A DNA stretch of 64,000 nucleotides. Source: Triglochin maritima. Its lineage: Eukaryota > Streptophyta > Magnoliopsida > Alismatales > Juncaginaceae. Below the pieces are notes generated by a model. That model saw only the letters and a list, made by a program, of their open reading frames with translations. It did no database searches and was not told where the DNA came from. Numbering within the stretch: the first letter of the stretch is position 1; every line of letters starts with the position of its first letter. Location: NCBI GenBank assembly GCA_963682175.1, contig OY821775.1, positions 49,882,053-49,946,052 on the forward strand, written 5' to 3'. Below are positions 47,516 through 62,922 of the stretch, in pieces. Position numbers and translations under genes: made by a program.

Positions 47516-48702
47516 TAGTTAAATTCTTGACTGATTGATTTATTTTTTCGAGTTGCTCTTAAGAATTCATGATCATTAGATAGTTAGGACGCACAAGTAA
47601 GTGTTAGTATATTCTGATTGACCTTTTTTTTATTTAAAATTTCTTGTTTATTAAATTTTTTGGCCTCCAAAATATTATTTGCTAAATTTTTACGTGTTTG
47701 CACATATACATTAGTTTTGAGTTTAAAAATCTCAATTACTCTACACACACTCCTTGTTAGTTGTTGCAATTAAGTGGGTAATTATTTGTTAACAAGAGCT
47801 ACTTGTTGTGAGCAAGTTTGATTTTTTTCTTCTTCTCTTAATTCTCATATTAAGGTTACTGCTAACTAAAGAGAGTTTTTTTCGTCGTTAGATAAAAACT
47901 ACGTAGTTTGTGATATGTTAATTTTGAGAGAAATTTAATACCAAATAATCCAAATCTACGTCGAAAATGGATTGCAGTTTCAAACTTGTTTCGTAAAGGA
48001 CAAATCAAAACATACTATTTGGTTTATTGACGTGATTGCTTAAGTAAGCGGGTTGGGTCGATATAAGATTTCTTGGACCCCAAGAGAGTTGACTTGAGTT
48101 TGGTCGTACAGGCCGTGTGGTGGGGTGTCCAGAGGTAGAGTATGCGAGTCTCTATATTATTTTGTTGAGACAAAGAAAAGCCGAACTTGAGGGCAAAGTT
48201 ATGTTATGTTCCCGTTGAATTGGACGTGTACAAAAGCTACATACTTCAATTTAGACAGCAAGTCAATGTAGTAGACGTAATATGATGTTCCATATATTAT
48301 TGTGACTGTTGTTACAAACCTTGTATTGATGCATCAGTTACAGGCTTCACTTGGCCGTAAAGATCCATTCAACCCATCACGTAGCCAATAGGATTCACTA
48401 CTTGGCAAACATTGGGAACCTCTGTTGCATCGATCCCATTCTAAACACAAAGAAACAACCCAAAGTTGGCTTTTCGAAAATAAGTTAGCAGCTCATTTTC
48501 CACTCCTCCAGAGACGCAAAGACTAGCCGAAAGAAACTTATGTATCCCAATTCCCAAACGAAACAAAATAAGATGAAACTTAACTACATGTCGCAGGAAC
48601 TCAAATGCGTCTCTGGATATCAGCTAGACGGGCAAACTTTGCGTTATGAGAATAACAATCGTGCCTTTGCAAGAAAATGACAATCAGGCACTTCAAACTG
48701 AT

Positions 48703-48914
48703 CCTCAAAGTTAGGGGTGAGCTTCGGTCCGGGAACGGAATACCGGACCAAATAAATTCGATCCGATCTGGTCCGGTCCAAAATCCAAATTTAATCCTTA
48801 CAATTTCGATCTTTGACCGGACCGAACCGGACCGAATTCCCGTGGTCTCCCGAACCAAAAAAGTTCGATCCGGACACCCGGACCGAACCGAATTTTGCTC
48901 AACCCTACTCAAAG
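48703..48914. mobile_element. hAT-type MITE, 196 bp
   Basis: Ends TTAGGGGTGAGC and GCTCAACCCT are inverted repeats. Flanks CCTCAAAG (48703-48710) and ACTCAAAG (48907-48914) form an 8-bp duplication with one difference. The interior is rich in GGTCCGG / CCGGACC palindromes. Confidence 0.75.
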
Positions 48915-48925
48915 GAACGTGACAT

Positions 48926-49238
48926 ATGAGTACGGGTGTAAACCGGACAGGTAATAACCGTATACCGGATCATCCGCCCGGTCATGTATAGGCACAAAAA
49001 CTCAAACCCTTATACCTGGTCATCCACCCCGTCGAGTATGGACTCAAAAACTCATACCCATTTAAAAATTCAAACCCGTATACTTGTTAAGATATATTAT
49101 ATATTTTTCGCTAACTTAATGTACCCATTAAGTATATTATAGATTATACCGTATACATATTATATATTAAGTACTCACTAATTTAACCAGGTACGGTAGG
49201 ACCCAACCCGTAAGCGACCGGACCCTACACATGAGTAC
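48926..49238. mobile_element. hAT-type MITE, 297 bp
   Basis: ATGAGTAC is exactly duplicated at 48926-48933 and 49231-49238. The enclosed ends GGGTGTAAACCGG and CCGGACCCTACAC are imperfect inverted repeats. Non-coding. Confidence 0.8.
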
Positions 49239-49812
49239 ACCTTTCCGTCATCACTCAAGAAACACAAAAAGGTCATTTCAAAACCATCATCGTGTTCGGA
49301 CGAAATCAACGATTCTCCATACAGACAGGCCCTAAACAAATCCTTGCTCATTGAGTTTGCATCTGTACACACAACTTAGCAAACAAAATTACTCATTTTA
49401 ACATTCAACAGTTCAACGGCCCATACTTTAAACACTCAAACAGGTGAAGAACATATCTTAGCATTCGCATAAATTACTCTCTCAAGTCTTTTACACGCAC
49501 ACATTGAAGCACATGAGCATTAATATCAACGATGATACAAAGCGAACAGAAAAATCTACCCATCATGAAACGTACGGTACATGATAAAATAACCATTTCA
49601 TGCGAACAAAAAGACTAAAACACATAAATTGCATAGCAGAGTCTCCATATCCAACTACAATCAACATAACGCAATGTCATAGGGAATGATTCAACTTGTT
49701 TCAATTTGCTCCTAACAAGAAACAAATCAAAGAAACTTGACATATCAAAAAGAAATAAAGAACTCATGACACCTATACTATTTGTGATAATTTGACACCT
49801 GCAGTAGATCTC

Positions 49813-52306
<2,494 letters not shown>

Positions 52307-52547
52307 CTTCGGAGGAGGAGAGGCGGCAAGGATTAGGGTTAGGATTTCGCGGAAGAACGATCTTATATATACCCACACGGGGTTTTGTATTCGGGCTGTC
52401 GGATGTCCAGCCAAACGCACCCCAAGTCCAAAGTCATATCAGACCTTATACGGATCCAACCCGACAACAAAACCCACCCCGCCACCCGATCCCTCCTTTA
52501 CACTCGCCCAAACCGCCAATTCAGGGTTTAGGGTTAGGGTTCCGGCG
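52307..52547. promoter_or_regulatory. Bidirectional promoter region with telo-boxes
   Basis: Only 241 bp separate the start codons of RPL19 copy 2 (-) and the PRP38-type gene (+). The RPL19 side has ATTAGGGTTAGG at 52332-52343. The PRP38 side has GGGTTTAGGGTTAGGG at 52524-52539, directly before its ATG. Such telomere-like motifs often accompany plant translation and RNA-processing genes. Confidence 0.6.
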
Positions 52548-55500
52548 ATGGCGAACCGCACGGACCCGATGGCGAAGAGCATCCACGGTACGAACCCGCA
52601 GAACCTGGTGGAGAAGATCGTGCGATCGAAGGTGTACCAGCACACGTACTGGAAGGAGCAGTGCTTCGGGCTGACGGCGGAGACGCTCGTCGACAAGGCC
52701 ATGGAGCTCGACCACCTCGGTGGGACCTACGGTGGGAACCGGAAGCCCTCTCCGTTCATCTGTTTGGTCATGAAAATGTTGCAGATCCAGCCCGAGAAGG
52801 AGATTGTCGTGGAGTTTATCAAGAACGAGGAATACAAGTATTGAGATTGGTTTAAAGTTCGGGTTTTGAGTTGATTATGGTTTTTTGTGTTCTTTTTTAT
52901 AAAAGTTGGGTTGTGTAATTTTGGATTTTCGGTTCAGTTGAGAACGAGGAATACAAGTTGGGTGATTTAGTGAAGTTTGAGTTTTGGGTTTGGTGTGTTC
53001 ACGTTTGTTTCTTTTTTATAATCGTTGGTGTGTTAGGATATTTCGTTTGGTCAAGAATGAGGACTACAAGTGAGGGGATTGGTTAAAGAGTTTTGGCTTT
53101 TGGTGTTGGTTACGGTGTTTTTGTCAACGTGTTTGATTGTGATTGCGACGAAGTGTCTGATAAAACAGAGAGAATTTTCTTCGGTTTCTGTTTGAAGTTT
53201 GGTTTTTGGTTGTTGTAGAGTCCATCAGAATGAGAACTACAAGTTAGGGGCTTGCTCTGAAAAGTTCGGTTTTGTTTTAATTGTTGTGTTTGGCGCATTT
53301 TGGTGACATGTCTAGTGTCAAAGTTATTTCCGTACAACAATTAGCGTTTGAAGCTTGAATTTTTTTGTTTCATTGAGTTTGATTTATGTGCGCAATCTGT
53401 TAAAGTTTGGCTCTCAGTGACTATCATGTTTGTTTTGTTTAGGATTGGTTCTTTTTGCTGTCCATGGCGTTTAAAGTCACCTTTACATTTCTTCTTTAAG
53501 TTTTCTTAAATTTTGGTTTTAGATTATTGTAGAGTAGATCATGAATGTAGACTATAAGTGAGAGAATTCATTGAAGTCATGTTTTGCGATTGTGTTTGGG
53601 TTGATTATTGTTTTCCATGTTAAAGAAGTCAAGTCTCATTCATTTCTTCCGAAGGTTTCTCAGAAATTGCTGTTTTGGACTTTTGTGACTTTGCATTAGG
53701 AATGGGGACTGCAGTTATGAGGAAACGCCATAAAGTTTGCGGGTTGTAGAAATTTGATTTTTTAATAAATGTGGTTGTGATTTCTTATTTGTTTCTTCGG
53801 AAGGTTGCTTGGTTGTGGAATTTGGATAGATTGTCAAGTTTGTTTGTGGTGTTGGATTACAAAGGAATCTTGTTTTGATTATTCATTTTGTCACTTTTTT
53901 GTTATTTTTTTGACAGATTTGACATCAATGATTGTGGGATTACAGGAAAATATGAAATTGTGTTAACCCATTTCAGTTAAACATCGTGATCTTTTGTCAT
54001 CATATTGTTAATTCATATTTCTTGAATCTCACTGCAGGTATGTTCGTGTCCTAGGGGCTTTCTATCTGCGACTCACAGGGACAGTGTTGGATGTCTACCA
54101 ATATCTAGAGCCATTGTACAATGATTATAGGAAAATTCGCCGTAAACAAGCTGATGGAAGTAAGTTTTAATTGGGCTTCTTTCGTGTCTGTTCTTACTGG
54201 TTATACTTCTCTTATCATTAAGTTTCTTACTTTTTTCTTATTGTAAAATTTGTCCAGAATACTCACAACAAAAAATGGTCACAAAATCACTCTCTGATGG
54301 TTGCAGGGTTTTGTTTGACCCATGTGGATGAAGTTATTGATGAGCTGCTGACCATGGATTATTCTTGTGATATTGCACTGCCTAGAGTTCAGAAGAGGTT
54401 ATCCATTTTCTGATAATTTAGTCTTGGCTTGTATCACTTATCTCTGGTTTGTGTTTGGCACTTTGACCATGCATCGTGGGTTTGCCTTTGCAATAATAGG
54501 ATTGGAACTTTGATAATGCATGTTATGGCTTATGGTACATTGTTCTTGTGCTTCTTGACCTGTAGGTGACTAAAGATCGTTGAAATATTCAGATTTGGCC
54601 TTGATTTTGTTTGGTGTCTGCTTGATTATGGTCCAATGGGATATGATTCATACTATTGATGTTGTCTATTTGATGTTCCTGGGCAATTTGCCAGCTTCTG
54701 TGTTTCCAAAAGACAATTCACATGTAAAAAGTTTCTAAGAGTGGCAAATCTGATCTTGATCTGTTTCTTTATTTCATTGTTTTTCTTATTGTTCAAGAAT
54801 CTAGCTTTGAGTTTGGACCTGGACTTTTGATTAATATTATTATATTATTGTAAACTTGGTCTTTGACAGATGGACCCTTGAAGCTGCTGGAACATTGGAA
54901 CCTAGGCGAAGTGCTTTGGAGGATGACTTTGAGGAGGAAGAGGAAAAGGAAGATGAGAATGCTGCCGCCATGGAAGTTGATAATCGTGAAAAAGTTTGTA
55001 TCTTTTTATGCTTTATTCAAGCACTCTTTTTAGCTTCTCTTATTGAAGCATTTATGCGGTAGATTCTAATTTCATATCTGTTCATAGGATTACTACCGTG
55101 GAAGGAGTCCCACTAGGGAAAGAGATAGAGAGCGTAAGCGGGACAAGCAATACAGGTATTCAACTCTCTTTTGTTTTAACTTTCAAATTGCTTGTTTGTA
55201 GTCTTGTTCAATCATGAAAATCGTTATGTATACCTACATAGTAAGATAACAACAATGATGATTTCCGATGCTTACCTTTCTGTAAGTTCTGGTATAGTCT
55301 GTTTCTGTTTTGTATAGTTGTGTTCATTCGCAATGTTTTTTATATATTATATTTCTTGCATATTCATCATATCTATAAATGTTGCGTAGATATTGTGAAC
55401 TATAGGCATCATTTTTACTTGAACATGGTAGCAGTTACTGCATACTGGAAGCCTTCCCTTTTGTATTTGTACTGATTCTTCGGTTATTTTTACTGCCGTG

Positions 55501-56716
55501 GCTTTTAAGTATTGTTTACATCAACCGCCATTGGTAGACCAAAGTGCTTCCGACATTGAATTACGGTGACCCTGCCAGGTTTCTCTGTACTGACAGTGTG
55601 CAGTGAGAAGTATGTTGGGCCAAACATACTTGCATATATTAGGCATTTCTGAGGAGGTTTTCGGATATAGAGTTACATCTTTGCTATAGTTTGCTACGGT
55701 TAATTATTTAAGTTTATTTATTAGGCATTTGTGAAGAGGTTTTCTGTTATAGACTTACAGCTTTGCTTTAGTTTGCTACTGTTTGTTTTTTAAACGATGC
55801 TAAGTCCATCTCTTAAGCATACTGAAATAAGGCTTTGATCATACTGTAAGTGTTCATTACTTTATAGTGGAAGTCATATGAATATTGACACCACCGATAA
55901 TAATAAAAAAGAATCTTGACAGCATAATTTTACAGTAGACCCTTTCTTAAGCATAAATATTTTTGCTTGTATCCTATCGTATTTGTCTTAGATTTAATTG
56001 TCAATTGGCAAACGACAAACTCTAGCGGGGTATTTGCAGTATTTTGTAATCCGATGGTTTTTCCTTTTGTTATTTCATTATATGAACATGACCTTTCTGT
56101 TCTTTAGTTTGATGTTTTGACGATTTAGTATTTCTTACTAAATGTTGCTTTGTTTGTTTAGGTTGAAGGGTTCTTGTTGTAAATGCCTTTTCTGCTGCTG
56201 AAAGTACTAGAATAATGTCAGAATGATTCATCTGTATATTTGAATTGCACAATATTTTGTAACATCTTGTGATTTGTTAGGGATAGGGATTATGATCGTG
56301 ATTACGACCGGGACAGGGAGCGTGGAAGACTTCGTGAGAGGGATAGAGAAAGAGATAGGGACAGACACAGGCATCGCCCTAGAGATGATGACTATGTTCG
56401 TGATCGGGACCATGAGAGGGAGAGGGAGGGAAGAGATAGAGAGCGAGATAGAAGGGACAGAGACCGTGGGAGAAGACGGAGCCATTCCAGGAGCAGAAGC
56501 AGAGATCGTCACGACAGAGATCGTGATAGTGACTACCGTAAGAGGCACTCCCGCAGCAGTGTCAATCCTCGCAGACGAGACGATGACAAGGAGGAACCCA
56601 AGAAAAAGAAAGAAAAGAAAGAGAAGAAGAGCGACGGCACAGATCATCCTGATCCTGAAATTGCAGAAGCAAACAGGCTTCGAGCTTCGCTTGGATTGGC
56701 ACCTCTTAAGTTGTGA
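52548..56716 (+). CDS. PRP38: Pre-mRNA-splicing factor 38 (PRP38 family)
   Basis: Six exons (52548-52837, 54038-54159, 54307-54397, 54870-54993, 55088-55155, 56281-56716) keep phase and give 376 residues. PRP38 joins the spliceosomal B complex through the U4/U6.U5 tri-snRNP and is needed for its activation. The PRP38 domain fills about residues 1-180: [63 protein letters not shown] and [10 protein letters not shown]. An acidic stretch ([14 protein letters not shown]) follows, then a long Arg/Asp/Ser-rich tail and a conserved-looking end, [13 protein letters not shown]. Start ATG 52548 fits the conserved N-terminus. Intron 1 carries decayed repeats of the exon 1 end. Confidence 0.93.
52821..53716 (+). 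repeat. Degenerate repeats of the PRP38 exon 1 / intron 1 boundary
   Basis: The exon end GAACGAGGAATACAAG (to 52838) reappears within intron 1 at about 52941-52958, 53052-53070, 53226-53243, 53540-53558 and 53700-53716. The copies are progressively diverged, each followed by similar GTT-rich sequence with AAGTTT or GGTTTT. The spacing is roughly 110 to 310 bp. Confidence 0.65.
55640..55790. repeat. 82-bp tandem duplication in PRP38 intron 5
   Basis: ATTAGGCATTT and the following ~65 bases through TTTGCTAC occur twice (from 55639 and 55721) with several differences. Confidence 0.75.
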
Positions 56717-57920
56717 TCGACGTTATCCAGTTACGTAAGCCATCTGTAAAATTTATTCACATAGATTGCATCTGTGATGGCTTGTTTGTTTGGGATGTAG
56801 ATTGTCTATAACGGATCTATGATGTTTGGATTGGGATAAACTTTTGATACTATTTTTGCACTAATGAAATCAGGGTCGTAGTCGTGCATTATTCTGTTAT
56901 CCACTTGGTAAGTGGGTGTCCGGTGTCTTCTCATTCAACCTGTTGAGATAAGATTAGTAGCTTAGATATTGTGTTGTGTTTGATGGGGTTCTGAGAATCT
57001 AGGTTCTGTTAAAGTCCAACAGTTATGGCATTTGATTGTAGATATTTGTTCCTCAAATCCTCCACAAATGTCAGGAGATCCAAAACCTTCTAGTTTATAT
57101 TTGCGACCACAAAATCTCTATTTTGTTTGGTGATTTATCGAAATTCGTCTTATGTTTACTATCAACCTCAGTGTTTAATTACCGATGATCCATAGCATTT
57201 AGGTTGGTAATTTAACTAGTCATAGATGGTTGGTATTCTGGCAATTGGTAGTCTTCAGAGAACTAATAAAACAAGTCAAGTCACCATTGTGAGTGGAAAG
57301 ATATATGACTGGTTTATGGAAAATCATCTTTAGCTTAAATATAATTGGAGTTAATTTTTATCTTTGCATTCCTCTCATGGTGTCTCCACAGTCACACGTC
57401 AACCGCTAACACTCTTCTTTGCCGACCAAAATTTGATAAGCAAATAATATATTCCAAGTCTAATTAATATCCTGCACCATACGTTGTTGTTCAACAGTTC
57501 AACCGCCTAAAGTTTAAACACTCATACATGTGAAGAACACATCTTAGCATTCGCATAAATTACTCTCTCAAGTCTTTTACACACACATTGATGCACATGA
57601 GCAATGATATCAATGACGATACACAGTGAACAGAACCAAGAAACTAAATCCACCCATCACGAAACGTACCGTACATGATAAAATAACACATTCATGCGAA
57701 CAAGAAGACTAAAGCACATAAATTGCATAACAGAGTATCCATATCCAACTACAATCAACATAACGCAATGTCATAGGGAAAGATTCAACTTGCTTCAATT
57801 TGCTCCTAACGAGAAGAAACAAATCGAAGACACCTGACATAACACAAAGAAATAAAAAAAAACTCAAAACTCTCCAACACCTATACTATTAGTGATAATT
57901 TGGCACCTGCAGCAGATCTC
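56717..57920. other. Spacer between PRP38 and RPL19 copy 3
   Basis: It contains the PRP38 3' untranslated region, then the left ~520-bp direct repeat (56958-57483). From 57484 on, sequence is homologous to the 3' flank of RPL19 copy 2. No gene. Confidence 0.6.
56958..57483 (+). repeat. Direct repeat flanking RPL19 copy 3 (left)
   Basis: About 520 bp that recur in the same orientation at 60332-60857 with moderate divergence. Shared blocks include TTAAAGTCCAACAGT, GATTGTAGATATTTGTTC, TTCGTCTTATGTTTACTATC and TTTGCATTCCTCTCATGGTG. The repeat ends exactly where RPL19 copy-2-like sequence begins. Confidence 0.9.
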
Positions 57921-59983
<2,063 letters not shown>

Positions 59984-60022
59984 TTTCGGAGGAGAGGAGA
60001 GGCGGCGACGATGAACGAGGAT

Positions 60023-60035
60023 TAGGGTTAGGGTT
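60023..60035 (-). promoter_or_regulatory. Telo-box upstream of RPL19 copy 3
   Basis: AGGGTTAGGGTTT, about 40 bases before the ATG, the same element type as in the other two RPL19 genes. Confidence 0.6.
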
Positions 60036-60331
60036 TCGTGGAGATGAGTTTTATGTTGAGAACGCTTATACCCACCCACAAGACGAAGGGTTTGGATTTT
60101 CTATTCGGGCCGTCGGATCCGATTAGTTTTTTTATTTTTAGTAGGGGTGTGACTTAGTATGTGTATTATTCGTTTGGTTATCTCATTTGATGGGTACCGG
60201 AAGTCCACGTCTATTTTCAATCTAAACATAATATATATTTTTTTAATTATATTTAACACGATAACACGAAATCCTGAGACAACTACATCTGACATGATAA
60301 TACACGAAGACGACACGATTGTCAGGTATAT

Positions 60332-60857
60332 AAGCTTAGATATATCTTGTGTTTGATGGAGTTACGAGAATCCAGGTTCTCTTAAAGTCCAACAGTCATG
60401 ACATTTGATTGTAGATATTTGTTCATCATCCTCCACAAAGGTTAGGAGATTCAAAACCTTCTGGGTTTTTTTTTTTGCAACCATAAAATCTTCTATTATG
60501 TTGGGTGATATGTCGAAATTCGTCTTATGTTTACTATCAACCTCAGTGTTTAATTACTGATGATCCATAGCATTTAGTTTGGTAATTAACTAGTCATAGA
60601 TGGACGGTATTCTGGCAATTGGTAGTCTTAATAGAACTGATAAAACAAGTCAAGTGACCATTGTGATTGGTAAGATAAAAGTGAATGATTCATGGAAATT
60701 CATCTTTAGCTTAAAGATATTTGGAGTTAATTTTTATCTTTGCATTCCTCTCATGGTGTCTCACATGTCGACAACCACTAACATGCTCTTCTTTGCCGAT
60801 CAAAATTTGATAAGCAAAGAATATATTCCAAGTCTAATTAATATCCTACACCAAACG
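60332..60857 (+). repeat. Direct repeat flanking RPL19 copy 3 (right)
   Basis: The counterpart of 56958-57483 in the same orientation. The pair encloses copy 3 and its flanks. Confidence 0.9.
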
Positions 60858-61306
60858 TTTGGTAAACGTCGTCACGGTCTATAAGCTAAGCATCTCATTC
60901 CTCTCCAAATGACACATGATCTACCACTATGACAGAACTTTAGTCTTTTATGTACTGAAAATTCTCTTGATTTCTCTAAATAAATACAATATATCATTAG
61001 GAAAAGATACAGACATGCAAAGATATTATCATATACAAATACAACCCTTGTATTGCTGAGGCAAAGTTTTGAGATTTCTCATGATATATATGGGTTTAAT
61101 TAGTTTCATCTACAAATACACATTTATAATGGTGTAGCGCTTACAAAGTACAAATTTTTATATATTATTCATCAGGGTTTACCCTTGGCCTTCAAAACAA
61201 TGAGATGATTTAACACCTATATTGTACAAATATTCTCTTACTCCACATATATATAACTGTAAATATAAACCTATAATAACAAGTTCACTCCACAAGCTGT
61301 CCCTTC

Positions 61307-62461
61307 TTAAGAAATAGTACAAGCATTTGGATTCTCATCACTAAACATGGAACCTATGTTGTTGTTCCCATAACCTCCTTCTCTTGCATGGTGGTGGTGT
61401 TGACCATAATAGTCACTATTATAGTGCTCTTGAACACCACTACTATAGTGGTGATAATTATTCCTTGGAGGAGATGGTGATCTAGAAAAATTATTTCCAC
61501 TATAGAAGATAGTGGTTGAAGAGGGTGGTGTGTAATTGTTATAGCTATGTGTTGGTGTAACATAGTAGCTATAGGGAACCTCATGTTGCACAAAACCATG
61601 GTTAACATGGTGTGGGTAGTGGTGCATCATAGGGATCTCCTCCACATCCCTGGCTTGTATAGATGGTTGTGGTTGCGGTTGCGGTTGAGTGTTCTCCACT
61701 GTCGGGGCGGGAGTCTCCGGTGGAGGAGGTTGTGAAGGTTCTTCTTCCTTTTTGGGCTCTTCTGGCTCGACTTTCGGGGATTCTGGTGGCTGATCTGAAG
61801 GAGCACCCTCTGCCGGTGGATCAGGAGGTGGTTGGTCGGAATTCGTAGGCTCTATTGTCTCCCTGTGGGAGCAAATGGTTGCTAGTTTCCTTGTTTTCTT
61901 GATGGCTTTCACCATTCTCTCAGGATTGGCCTTTCCAACCACTGTAATCGTTTGTTGTGGGTAGTCAATGTGAACATCATACACACCTGTGTAAGCAAGC
62001 AAACCATATCTTGAGAATAGAAAGGTAGAAAATTCATCTAAGAATAAGTTGAAAATACATTAAAATAGCTAGCTTAACATGCAAAAAATCAACATATAGA
62101 GAGGGATGAGAAGAAAAGGTTTTACACTAAAAGTAATTAATTATTTGATTTGTTAGGTACCTTCAACTCCACGAAGTGCCTTCTTGATCTTTTGAACACA
62201 ACCATTGCAATCCATTCTCACTTGGAGCCCAGTGACCCAAGTTTTCTATTATATCATGAAGGAAATTAATTAATTATCTGATAAGAACATATAACTAATG
62301 AAAATAATTGAAACATTCATATTATATATTTGATAATTGTTGAATGTGTGTACCTCTAGTTCCATGGGATGAAAGCTGGAGAGAAGAATATTTGGTTGTG
62401 TAGTAGTGGTTTTGTTGCATGGTTGAGGAAGAATCATAGGTTGGTCCATATTTCTACCCAT
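61307..62461 (-). CDS. Heavy-metal-associated isoprenylated plant protein (HIPP)
   Basis: Three exons (62461-62354, 62245-62161, 61986-61307) give 290 residues. The HMA domain starts in exon 2 with the metal-binding motif RMDCNGC (cysteines 49 and 52) followed by VQKIKKALRGVEG. It continues in exon 3 with VYDVHIDYPQQTITVVG and a KAIKKTRK segment. A Pro/Glu-rich linker (about 110-170) and a His/Tyr/Asn-rich region follow. The protein ends in CTIS, a CaaX box for prenylation, so membrane association is likely. HIPPs bind heavy metals or act as scaffolds in stress responses. An inner ATG four codons in could also serve as the start. Confidence 0.93.
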
Positions 62462-62922
62462 AGAATGGAATCATGAAAAAGCCATGGAAAGGAAGGGAAA
62501 AATGATTAAAAAGAGAGGGACCCATTAAGTCATTGTCTTATTTTTGTGTGCTGTGATTTTCTAACGTATAAATTAAGTACTCAATTATGATTTTTTTCCC
62601 GTGGAAGTTTGTGAACTATTGTACCATAACATAAAATGCATAAAATAAGCAAACGGTAATGAGAGACACAAAATACACTTACCAATACAATGGCTATCAA
62701 GTCATTAATTTGTTGCCACAAAAAGGTTATGAATGGATAGCAGAGTATATCCTCCAAACTAACCCAATAACAAATCCCATTTTAAACAACAAGCTAGCAG
62801 TGGTGGACAATCTAGAGGTGGAAAACTATAGAACTTCTAATTCCAAGGGTGCATTTAATTGTGTAGTAATTACATGCATTCAAGCATAAGGATCCTCGTT
62901 AGTATATATTTGCAATTATATC
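62462..62922. other. HIPP upstream region
   Basis: AT-rich sequence between the HIPP start codon and solo LTR 3. It likely contains the HIPP promoter. The open frame at 62659-62889 has no recognisable similarity. Confidence 0.45.

Larger units (their letters stand above)
47516..49812. other. Intergenic sequence with two hAT-type MITEs
   Basis: No gene is recognised. It contains two short hAT-like elements listed separately. The last 400 bases correspond to sequence 3' of RPL19 copy 2, which is also present 3' of copy 3. Confidence 0.45.
59984..61306. other. Spacer between RPL19 copy 3 and the HIPP gene
   Basis: It contains the copy 3 leader and promoter, the right direct repeat (60332-60857) and the likely HIPP 3' untranslated region. 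An open frame at 60600-60884 lies in the repeat and has no family signature. Confidence 0.5.

Noticed and set aside
56228..56647. Minus-strand hydrophobic frame and plus-strand alternate frame over PRP38 exon 6
   Set aside because: Shadows of the Arg/Asp codon repeats in the true exon.
60600..60884. 94-residue frame upstream of HIPP
   Set aside because: It lies in the direct repeat whose other copy (57240-57483) does not preserve the frame.
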